Part shown: piece after piece, positions 32,930-42,294 of the stretch
Layout of the letters: each line of letters starts with the position of its first letter
Numbering within the stretch: the first letter of the stretch is position 1
NCBI RefSeq assembly: GCF_001953975.1
Contig: NZ_MBEJ01000031.1
Coordinates: 1 to 42,294, forward strand
DNA: 42,294 bases
Direction of reading: 5' to 3'
DNA from: Mycobacterium sp. NS-7484
GTDB taxonomy: Bacteria; Actinomycetota; Actinomycetes; Mycobacteriales; Mycobacteriaceae
The notes under the pieces: generated by a model
What the model was told of the DNA's origin: nothing
Seen by the model: the letters and a program-made list of their open reading frames with translations, nothing else
The model's database searches: none
Position numbers and translations under genes: made by a program

Positions 32930-34049
32930 AATCAGCCTCCGTGAACTTGATGACGCCGCGAATGTTGTTGCCGTCCAACATGTCCTGGTAGCCCTGGTTG
33001 ATGTCTTCGAGCTTGTAGGTCCGCGTGATCATGTCGTCGAGGTTGAGAAGGCCCGACTTGTAGAGCGCCGCCAGCCGCGGGGTCTCCACGTGCGAGCTGC
33101 CGCCACCGAAGATGTTGCCCTTCAACGTCTTCTGCAACATGGTGAACAGGAACAGGTTGAGCTTGACGTCGGCGTCCATCATCGACCCCATGCCCGTCAC
33201 CACACAGGTGCCGGTCTTGGCGGTCAGGATCATCGCCTCTTCGATGTACTCGCCCTTCATCTCACCGACGGCGATGATGACCTTGTCACCCATCAGGCCG
33301 TGGGTGACGTCGATGACCGGCGCGATGGCCTCGGCCATTGACGGGTAGACGTGCGTGGCGCCGAACTTGATGGCCTGCTCACGCTTCCACTCGTTGGGGT
33401 CGATCGCGATGACGTGCTTGGCGCCCGAGATCACCGCACCCTGCAGCGCGCTCATGCCGATGCCGCCGACGCCGACGATGATGGCGGTCTCGCCGGGCTT
33501 GATGTCGGCGACGTTGGTGGCCGAGCCGAAACCGGTCGGCACCGCACAACCCATGATCGCCGCGGTCTCGAACGGGATGTCCTTGTCGATCTTGACGACG
33601 GAATCCTTGTGCACGGTCATGTACGGCGCGAAGGTGCCGAGCAGGTTCATCGGCGATACCTCGCGGCCGCCGGCGTGGATGCGGCTGGTGCCGTCGGCGA
33701 TGGCCTTACCGCCGAGCAGCACGGCACCGCGGTCACACAGCGAGCGGAAGCCCTTCAGGCACGGCGGACACTCGCCACAGGCCGGGATGAACGCGAGGAT
33801 GACGTGGTCGCCTTCCTCCAGGCCGGTGACGTTCTTGCCGACCTTGGTGACGACGCCGGCGCCCTCATGGCCGCCGAGGGCCGGCAGGCCGATCGGGGTG
33901 GCACCGGTGGTGATGTGGTAGTCGGAGTGGCACATGCCCGCGGCATGCATCCGGATCTGTACTTCGTCGGCGACGGGATCGCCGAGGTCGATCTCGTCGA
34001 CCTGGAAGGGCGAGTTGAGTTCCCACAGCAGGGCGCCTTTGGTCTTCAT
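32925..34049 (-). CDS. NDMA-dependent (Zn) alcohol dehydrogenase
   Basis: A 374-residue medium-chain zinc alcohol dehydrogenase. Catalytic zinc ligands are Cys40 (GMCHSDYH), His61 (GGHEGAG) and the Cys in IMGCAVPTG; the structural zinc site is Cys91, Cys94, Cys97 and Cys105. The coenzyme fold has VGVGGIGMSALQGA and the Asp of VIAIDPNEWK. The overall pattern (MKTKGALLWELNSPF start, HAGGREVSPMN) matches the actinobacterial group that keeps NAD tightly bound and is assayed with N,N-dimethyl-4-nitrosoaniline. It probably oxidises alcohols to aldehydes in the cytoplasm, with mycofactocin as the likely natural electron acceptor in this group. Its -10 is 8 nt upstream of ATG. Confidence 0.92.
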   Translation of the reverse strand: MKTKGALLWELNSPFQVDEIDLGDPVADEVQIRMHAAGMCHSDYHITTGATPIGLPALGGHEGAGVVTKVGKNVTGLEEGDHVILAFIPACGECPPCLKGFRSLCDRGAVLLGGKAIADGTSRIHAGGREVSPMNLLGTFAPYMTVHKDSVVKIDKDIPFETAAIMGCAVPTGFGSATNVADIKPGETAIIVGVGGIGMSALQGAVISGAKHVIAIDPNEWKREQAIKFGATHVYPSMAEAIAPVIDVTHGLMGDKVIIAVGEMKGEYIEEAMILTAKTGTCVVTGMGSMMDADVKLNLFLFTMLQKTLKGNIFGGGSSHVETPRLAALYKSGLLNLDDMITRTYKLEDINQGYQDMLDGNNIRGVIKFTEADW

Positions 34050-34057
34050 GGGAGGCG

Positions 34058-34085
34058 ATAATAGAACAGGTTGCAGTACTGTCGG
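34058..34085 (-). promoter_or_regulatory. Promoter of the alcohol dehydrogenase gene
   Basis: Minus strand TATTAT (34063-34058), five of six matches to TATAAT, ends 8 nt before ATG 34049. CCGACA (34085-34080) lies 16 bp upstream as -35. The start codon has no Shine-Dalgarno, so the message is leaderless or nearly so. Confidence 0.55.
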
Positions 34086-34191
34086 GTAACTGGTCTTTGA
34101 CCTGCATCTATGCGAGCTTTATTTCGTTGTCGAGTTGCTGTTTCCTCGTCGGTGCCGATGACTTGGGGGCGCGGCGCCGGTCTACCTCGAC

Positions 34192-34683
34192 ATGACCGAG
34201 ATCAACGCACACATCGTCCCCAACCTGTGGTTCGACCGCGAGGCGGAGCAGGCCGCACAGCACTACATCGCCGCATTCGGCGGCAACGGCCGCGTCGTCA
34301 AGACCATCGCCTCTCATCCCGATTCACCGTCACCGCAAGACGTGCCGGTGGTGGTCGAGTTCGAGCTGGCCGGGCAGCGCTTCGTCGGCATCAACGGCGG
34401 CCCGCAGTTCACGTTCAACGAGGCCGTCTCGCTGGAGGTCCGCGTCACCGGCCAAGAGCAGCTCGACCAGATTTGGGCCGCGCTGGTCGAGGGCGGGGAG
34501 GAGCTGCCCTGCGGCTGGCTCAAGGACAAGTACGGGCTGGCCTGGCAGATCACCCCGACGGAGTACTACGACCTGCTGGGCACCGGGGACGACGCCGCCG
34601 AGGCCCGATTGATGTCCGCGGTGCTCAGTACGGTCGGCAAGTTCGACATCGCGGCATTGCAGGCGGCGTACAAGTCAGAGTGA
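34192..34683 (+). CDS. VOC family protein (PhnB / 3-demethylubiquinone methyltransferase-like)
   Basis: A 163-residue protein of the PhnB-like VOC group. It starts INAHIVPNLWFDREAEQAAQHYIAAFGG, where NLWFDxxAEEA is the group's hallmark, then VEFELAGQRFVGINGGPQFTFNEAVSLEV, and CGWLKDKYGLAWQITP near the end. Despite the old name, these have no methyltransferase fold; their role is usually unknown. It stands alone in a 142-bp gap divergent from the alcohol dehydrogenase gene and converges with sigG across a bidirectional terminator. The gap shows no strong Shine-Dalgarno before ATG 34192. Confidence 0.88.
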   Translation: MTEINAHIVPNLWFDREAEQAAQHYIAAFGGNGRVVKTIASHPDSPSPQDVPVVVEFELAGQRFVGINGGPQFTFNEAVSLEVRVTGQEQLDQIWAALVEGGEELPCGWLKDKYGLAWQITPTEYYDLLGTGDDAAEARLMSAVLSTVGKFDIAALQAAYKSE

Positions 34684-34690
34684 GGGCTTC

Positions 34691-34739
34691 AGTGGCCAGT
34701 TCACGCCATTGCCCAGACCGCGTGGCATAACTGGCCACT
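34691..34739. terminator. Bidirectional terminator between the VOC gene and sigG
   Basis: AGTGGCCAGTT (34691-34701) and AACTGGCCACT (34729-34739) are exact 11-bp complementary arms. Within the loop CACGC (34702-34706) pairs with GCGTG (34720-34724). It fills the 61-bp gap between two convergent genes. Confidence 0.6.
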
Positions 34740-34744
34740 CGGCG

Positions 34745-37620
<2,876 letters not shown>

Positions 37621-37629
37621 GTTGGTCGC

Positions 37630-38370
37630 GTGAGCGACAAGATGCTGGCGCGGATCGCCGCTCTGCTGCGTCAGGCCGAGGGGACCGACAACCAGCACGA
37701 GGCCGAGGCATTCATGGCCGCCGCCCAGCGGCTGGCCACCGCCACCTCGATCGACCTCGCGCTTGCCCGCGCGCATTCGGCCGAGCGGACCAAGGCGCAG
37801 ATGCCGGTGCAGCGCACCATCACCATCGGCGCCGCCGGCACCAAGGGCCTGCGTACCTACGTGCAGTTGTTCGTGGTGATCGGGCTGGCCAACGACGTGA
37901 AATGCGATGTGGCGTCCAATTCGACGTTCGTCTACGCCTACGGGTTCGCCGAGGACATCGACGCCACCCACGCGCTCTACACCAGCCTGCTGCTGCAGAT
38001 GGTCAAGGCATCCGAGGCCTACATCGCCTCGGGCGCCCACCGGCCCACACCCACCATCACCGCACGGCTCAACTTCCAGCTCGCCTTCGGTGCGCGCATC
38101 GGCCAGCGGCTGACCCAGGCACGCGAAGAAGCACACCGCGAGGCCGACGAAGCAGATCGGCCGGGCACGGCAATCGCCCTGCGGGACAAGGATATCGAGC
38201 TGCGCAGCTTTTATCGGGAGACGTCGCAGGCGCGCGGCACCTGGCGAGCGTCGAGTGCGTCGGCTGGATACTCGTCGGCCGCCCGGCGGGCCGGTGACCG
38301 CGCCGGGCGTCACGCGCGGATCGGGCCGACCTCGGAGATCTCCGGCGCCCGCGGCGCCCTGGAGCGATGA
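37630..38370 (+). CDS. DUF2786 domain protein (Rv0184-like)
   Basis: A 246-residue protein. The N-terminal 45 residues match DUF2786 (KMLARIAALLRQAEGTDNQHEAEAFMAAAQRLATATSIDL), here quoted in two halves: MLARIAALLRQAEGTDNQHE and AEAFMAAAQRLATATSIDL. A mixed alpha/beta region with FVYAYGFAEDIDATHALYTS follows, then an Arg/Ala/Ser-rich C-terminus. Function unknown. Rv0184 in M. tuberculosis is about this length and lies at the same place between the lipase and Rv0185. It overlaps the next gene as ATGA, so the two are probably co-expressed and may work together. Confidence 0.88.
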   Translation: MSDKMLARIAALLRQAEGTDNQHEAEAFMAAAQRLATATSIDLALARAHSAERTKAQMPVQRTITIGAAGTKGLRTYVQLFVVIGLANDVKCDVASNSTFVYAYGFAEDIDATHALYTSLLLQMVKASEAYIASGAHRPTPTITARLNFQLAFGARIGQRLTQAREEAHREADEADRPGTAIALRDKDIELRSFYRETSQARGTWRASSASAGYSSAARRAGDRAGRHARIGPTSEISGARGALER

Positions 38371-38837
38371 ACGCCCGGGACACCCAGCGCGCCAAGGTCT
38401 ATGCCGCCGAACAGTTCGTGCGCACCATGTTCGACCGCGCGGCACAACACAGTTCGCGGGCCATCGACTTTTTCGGTACCTCGCTGACGCTACCGCCCGA
38501 GGCGAAATTCGGCTCCGTGGAATCGGTGCAGCGCTACGTCGACGACGTGGTCGCCCGAGTGGGGGCGCAGCCGTTGACCGTCCGCCGCCGGCGCGGGGCC
38601 ACCGCGGCGCATTACGAGCTGATCGACGGCAAGGCCGCCATCGCCGTGCCCGAGCATGACACCTGGGCGCTGCGAGAGCTGGTGATACTGCACGAACTTG
38701 CCCACCATCTCAGCACCGACGGCCCGGCGCACGGCCCCGACTTCGTGGCCACCTACTGCGAGCTGTGCGAGTCGGTCATGGGTCCGGAGGTCGGGTTGGT
38801 GCTGCGCATGGTCTACGCCAAAGAGGGTGTGGTCTGA
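38367..38837 (+). CDS. Zinc metallohydrolase-like protein, TIGR04338 type (Rv0185-like)
   Basis: A 156-residue protein with a zincin motif HELAHH (His109, Glu110, His113) followed by GPAHGPDF, whose His is the likely third ligand. This is the actinobacterial TIGR04338 family. No signal peptide, so it acts in the cytoplasm; no substrate is known. Its start ATG 38367 overlaps the DUF2786 stop as ATGA. Matches Rv0185 in type and place. Confidence 0.87.
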   Translation: MNARDTQRAKVYAAEQFVRTMFDRAAQHSSRAIDFFGTSLTLPPEAKFGSVESVQRYVDDVVARVGAQPLTVRRRRGATAAHYELIDGKAAIAVPEHDTWALRELVILHELAHHLSTDGPAHGPDFVATYCELCESVMGPEVGLVLRMVYAKEGVV

Positions 38838-38841
38838 GGTC

Positions 38842-38847
38842 TAACCT
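38842..38847 (+). promoter_or_regulatory. Leaderless -10 element of the O-methyltransferase gene
   Basis: TAACCT ends 7 nt before ATG 38855, just after the previous stop codon. Confidence 0.5.
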
Positions 38848-38854
38848 GACGCAC

Positions 38855-39511
38855 ATGACCGAACCCCGTGATGTCGACGCCATGTTCACCGACGTGCTGC
38901 ACACCGAGGACGATGCGCTGGTCGCAGCGCGGGAATCCGCACAGGCCGCCGACATGCCGGCCATCGAGGTGTCGGCGCAACACGGAAAGCTGTTGTCGTT
39001 GCTGGCCACCATGTCCGGGGCGCGCAAGGTGCTCGAGATCGGCACGCTCGCCGGCTACAGCACCATCAACCTGGCCCGGGGTGTCGGGGCCGACGGCAGC
39101 GTCGTCACGCTCGAGTACGAGCCCCGGCATGCCGAGGTGGCGCGGGCCAATTTCGAGCGGGCCGGGGTCGCCGACCGCATCGAGGTGATCGTCGGCGCTG
39201 CGCTGGACACGCTGCCACGGCTGGCCGAGCGCGGTGACGTCTTCGACCTGGTCTTCATCGACGCCGACAAGGAGAACAACGTCGGCTACGTCGAGTGGGC
39301 GATCACGCTGGGCCACCCTGGCTCGATCATCGTGGTGGACAACATCACACGGTTCGGCCGGGTGTTGGAGCCGGCGGCCGACGATGCGCAGGCGCGGGCC
39401 GTGCGCGACATGCTGGAGATGATGGGCGACCACCCGCGATTGGACACCGCGGCCATTCAGACCGTCGGCACCAAAGGCTGGGACGGGTTCGCCGTCGCGC
39501 TGGTCAGATGA
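38855..39511 (+). CDS. SAM-dependent O-methyltransferase (Rv0187-like)
   Basis: A 218-residue class I methyltransferase of the COMT/caffeoyl-CoA type. The SAM-binding motif I is VLEIGTLAGYSTINLA; the metal- and SAM-binding VFIDADKENN and the later VVDNITRFGRV are family standards, with Asp-Asn as the metal ligands. It methylates catechol-like hydroxyl groups in the family; Rv0187 is of this type and sits two genes after Rv0185 in M. tuberculosis. The bglS-like gene found between them there is absent here. ATG 38855 follows a -10 at 7 nt. It converges with the MmpL gene one base away. Confidence 0.92.
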   Translation: MTEPRDVDAMFTDVLHTEDDALVAARESAQAADMPAIEVSAQHGKLLSLLATMSGARKVLEIGTLAGYSTINLARGVGADGSVVTLEYEPRHAEVARANFERAGVADRIEVIVGAALDTLPRLAERGDVFDLVFIDADKENNVGYVEWAITLGHPGSIIVVDNITRFGRVLEPAADDAQARAVRDMLEMMGDHPRLDTAAIQTVGTKGWDGFAVALVR

Positions 39512-39512
39512 G

Positions 39513-42294
39513 CTACGCCAGGGTGTCCTGCGGTTGACGCTGGATCGGCTGCGGCCAGGGCTCCGGCTTGGGCCGTTGGCGCACCATCTGCGGCCACCAG
39601 AACCACTTGCCCAGCAGTGCCGCGATGGACGGGGTCATGAACGCCCGGATCACCAGGGTGTCGAACAGCAGACCCAGGCCGATCGTGGTGCCCACCTGAC
39701 CGATCACCGCCAGCTCGCTGACCGCCATCGACATCATGGTGAACGCGAACACCAGACCCGCGGCCGTCACCACCGAGCCACTGCCGCCCATGGCGCGGAT
39801 GATGCCCGTGTTCAAGCCGGCGTGGATCTCCTCTTTGAGTCGGGAGACCAATAGCAGGTTGTAGTCCGCACCGACGGCCAACAGGATGATCACCGACATG
39901 GCCAGCACCATCCAGTGCAGTTCCAGGCCGATCAGGTGCTGCCAGATGAGCACCGACAGACCGAACGCGCTGCCGAGCGAGATCACCACCGTGCCGACGA
40001 TGACCGCGGCGGCCACCACACTGCGCGTGATGATCAACATGATGATGAAAATCAGGCACAGCGAGGCGATTCCGGCGATCAACAGGTCGTAGTTGGCGCC
40101 TTCCTGCATGTCCTTGAAGGTGGCCGCGGTGCCGCCGAGGTAGATCTTGGAACCCTCCAGTGGCGTCCCCTTGATGGCTTCCTTGGCGGCCAGCTTGATG
40201 GCGTCGATGTGCTTGATGCCCTCGGGGCTCATCGGATCGCCTTCATGGCTGATGATGAACCGCACCGCATGCCCGTCCGGGGACAAGAACATCTTCATGC
40301 CGCGCTTGAAGTCTTCGTTCTCGAAGGTCTCCGGCGGCAGATAGAACGTGTCGTCGTTCTTGGCTTCGTCGAAGGCCTGACCCATGGCGGTCGAGTTGTC
40401 CTGCATGGCCGCCATCTGATCCTGCAAGCCGCCCTGGGTGGCCTGCATGGTCAGCATCATGGTCTTCATCGTCTTCATCGTGGCGATCATCGGCTGCATG
40501 TTCGCGATCATCACCGGGATCAACGCGTTCATCTTGTCCATGTCAGGCACGATTTCCTCGAAATCGGCTGTCATGGTGTCGATCCCGTCAAGGGTGTCGA
40601 ACACCGACCGGATCGACCAGCACATCGGGATGTCGTAGCAGTGCGGTTCCCAGTACAGGTAGTTGCGGATCGGCCGGAAGAAATCGTCGAAATCCGAGAT
40701 GTGGTCGCGGAGTTCCTTCACGTCCTCGACCATGATGTGCATCTTGCCGACCATGCTGTTCATCACGTCGCGCATCTGCTCCATCAACGCGATCATCTTG
40801 GTCATCGTGTCGATCGTGACCTGCATTTCGTCAGCTTGCTTGAGCATGTCGTCCATGCGGTCCTGCATATACTTCTGATTCATGGTCTGGGTCGTGCCCT
40901 GCATGCTGATGTTGAACGGGATCGAGGTGTGCTCGATCGGCGTTCCCTGCGGCCGGGTGATGGCCTGGACGCGAGAAATGCCGGGCACCTGGAAGATTCG
41001 CTTGGCCACCCGCTCGATCACGAGGAAGTCTGCGGAGTTGCGCAGGTCGTGATCGCTCTCGATCAGCAGCAGTTCCGGGTTCATCCGGGCCGGCGAGAAG
41101 TGCCGGTCGGCCGCGGCGTAGCCGCTGTTGGCCGGTAGATCGGCCGGCATGTACTCGCGGTCGTTGTAGTTGGTCCGGTACCCGGGCAGGGTCAGCAGGC
41201 CGACCATCGAGATGGCGATGGTCGTGATGAGGATCGGCCCGGGCCAACGCACCACGGCCGCACCGATTTTGCGCCAGCCGCGGGTCCGCGAGGCGCGCTT
41301 GGGTTCCAGGGTCTTGCCGAACCGGCTGGCGATGGTGATGATCGCCGGCCCGATGGTCAGCGCGGCGGCCACGACGGTGACCATGCCGATGGCCAGCGGG
41401 ATGCCCAGGGATTGGAAGTACGGCAGCCGGGTGAAGTGCAGGCACAGCGTGGCGCCGGCGATGGTCAGGCCCGAGCCCAGCACCACATGCGCGGTGCCGT
41501 GAAACATCGTGTAGTAGGCCTGTTCTCGGTCTTCGCCGACACTGCGGGCCTCTTGATATCGCCCGATCAGGAAGATCGCATAGTCGGTGGCCGCCGCGAT
41601 GGCCAGGGTCACCAACAGGTTGGTGGCGAACGTGGAGAGCCCGATGATGTTGTAGTAGCCCAGGAATGCGATCACGCCGCGTGCGGCGGTCAGCGACAGC
41701 ACCACCATGACCAGGGTGAGGATCACCGTGATGATGGAGCGGTAGACCATCAACAGCATGATGATGATGACCGTGAAGGTCAGCGCCTCGATCATCCGCA
41801 TGCTGCGGTCGCCGGCGATGTTCTGATCGGCCGACAGGGCGGCGGGGCCGGTGACGTAGGCCTTCAGACCCTCGGGCGCCTGCACACTGTTGACGATGTT
41901 CTGGACGGCTTCGACCGACTCGTTGGCCAGCGCCTCGCCCTGGTTACCGGCGGTGTAGACCTGCACGTAGGACGACAGGCCGTCAGAGCTCTGCGCGCCC
42001 GAGGCGGTCAGCGGGTCGCCCCAGAAATCCTGGACATGCTCGACGTGCAACTTGTCGGCTTCCAGCTTGTCGACGATCTCGTCGTAGTACTTGTGCGCGT
42101 CGTCGCCGAGGGGATGGTCGCTTTCGAGGACGACCATCACCGAGCTGTTGGACTTGAACTCCTGGAACACCTCGCCGACGCGCTTCATCGCGACCATCGA
42201 CGGTGCTTCGTCCGGTGTCATCGACACCGAACGCATCTTCCCGACCTCTTCGAGCTGCGGGACGATGACGTTGAGGACGGCGATCAGCGCGACC
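39513..42294 (-). CDS. MmpL family RND transporter (MmpL4/5-like), N-terminus outside window
   Basis: About 927 C-terminal residues of an MmpL transporter; the frame is open to the window edge, so only some 20-40 residues are missing. Both proton-relay Asp-Tyr pairs are present ([15 protein letters not shown] and [15 protein letters not shown]). The second periplasmic domain has a Met-rich helical hairpin (from [18 protein letters not shown] to [16 protein letters not shown]) with CYDIPMC between the helices, a pattern of the MmpL4/MmpL5 branch that exports siderophores, glycopeptidolipids or drugs. It lacks the long C-terminal cytoplasmic domain of MmpL3. No MmpS gene is visible; it would lie upstream, beyond the window. 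Confidence 0.92.
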   Translation of the reverse strand, partial: VALIAVLNVIVPQLEEVGKMRSVSMTPDEAPSMVAMKRVGEVFQEFKSNSSVMVVLESDHPLGDDAHKYYDEIVDKLEADKLHVEHVQDFWGDPLTASGAQSSDGLSSYVQVYTAGNQGEALANESVEAVQNIVNSVQAPEGLKAYVTGPAALSADQNIAGDRSMRMIEALTFTVIIIMLLMVYRSIITVILTLVMVVLSLTAARGVIAFLGYYNIIGLSTFATNLLVTLAIAAATDYAIFLIGRYQEARSVGEDREQAYYTMFHGTAHVVLGSGLTIAGATLCLHFTRLPYFQSLGIPLAIGMVTVVAAALTIGPAIITIASRFGKTLEPKRASRTRGWRKIGAAVVRWPGPILITTIAISMVGLLTLPGYRTNYNDREYMPADLPANSGYAAADRHFSPARMNPELLLIESDHDLRNSADFLVIERVAKRIFQVPGISRVQAITRPQGTPIEHTSIPFNISMQGTTQTMNQKYMQDRMDDMLKQADEMQVTIDTMTKMIALMEQMRDVMNSMVGKMHIMVEDVKELRDHISDFDDFFRPIRNYLYWEPHCYDIPMCWSIRSVFDTLDGIDTMTADFEEIVPDMDKMNALIPVMIANMQPMIATMKTMKTMMLTMQATQGGLQDQMAAMQDNSTAMGQAFDEAKNDDTFYLPPETFENEDFKRGMKMFLSPDGHAVRFIISHEGDPMSPEGIKHIDAIKLAAKEAIKGTPLEGSKIYLGGTAATFKDMQEGANYDLLIAGIASLCLIFIIMLIITRSVVAAAVIVGTVVISLGSAFGLSVLIWQHLIGLELHWMVLAMSVIILLAVGADYNLLLVSRLKEEIHAGLNTGIIRAMGGSGSVVTAAGLVFAFTMMSMAVSELAVIGQVGTTIGLGLLFDTLVIRAFMTPSIAALLGKWFWWPQMVRQRPKPEPWPQPIQRQPQDTLA

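Overview
The window is high-GC, gene-dense DNA from a mycobacterium, most likely a rapid grower (Mycolicibacterium type). Three things support this: an mce operon followed by its four Mas genes, a sigG-like ECF sigma factor divergent from a monoacylglycerol lipase, and an MmpL transporter. No tRNA, rRNA, CRISPR array or classical insertion sequence was seen.

Layout. (1) 1-10526: the 3' part of an mce1-type lipid-import operon (mceA partial, mceB-F, then four Mce-associated genes), almost all joined by 1-4 bp ATGA/GTGA/TAATG overlaps. (2) 10542-12804: a YoaK/DUF1275 membrane protein, an unknown protein, and a divergent fructosamine-kinase-like protein. (3) 13143-15449: a secreted PE-PPE-like protein with a lysine-rich HBHA-like tail. 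(4) 15446-18498: a divergent ABM monooxygenase / MarR pair with two matching operators, then a TetR gene and a carotenoid oxygenase separated by a long perfect palindrome. (5) 18500-23203: a membrane acyltransferase, a secreted barnase-type RNase with its barstar, a degenerate cyclase-like protein, and a secreted phosphodiester-glycosidase-like protein. (6) 23267-28808: a GDT1/UPF0016 cation exporter behind a yybP-ykoY manganese riboswitch, an AraC-VOC-UvrA-like operon, and an MFS transporter. (7) 29007-34683: a PQQ-type sugar dehydrogenase lipoprotein, pirin, an SDR, a DUF559/AbiEi-like gene enclosed by long terminal inverted repeats, an NDMA-type alcohol dehydrogenase and a VOC protein. (8) 34745-42294: sigG, monoacylglycerol lipase, a hydrolase-like lipoprotein, Rv0184- and Rv0185-like genes, an O-methyltransferase and a partial MmpL.

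The order mce1-Mas ... pirin (Rv0181c-like) ... sigG - Rv0183 - Rv0184 - Rv0185 - Rv0187 follows the M. tuberculosis chromosome from Rv0169 to Rv0187, with about 20 kb of accessory genes between the Mas genes and pirin. Accessory functions are regulators with their own operators, metal homeostasis, envelope and secreted enzymes, and a toxin-immunity pair. Eleven genes have a TANNNT -10 hexamer placed 6-8 nt before the start codon, the arrangement of leaderless mycobacterial mRNAs; I used this to choose several starts.

The strongest candidate for something undescribed is the unit at 31809-32903: one gene with an AbiEi-like DNA-binding N-terminus and a Vsr/DUF559-like nuclease C-terminus, bounded by two near-identical 78-79 bp inverted repeats that each fold into a perfect 21-bp hairpin.
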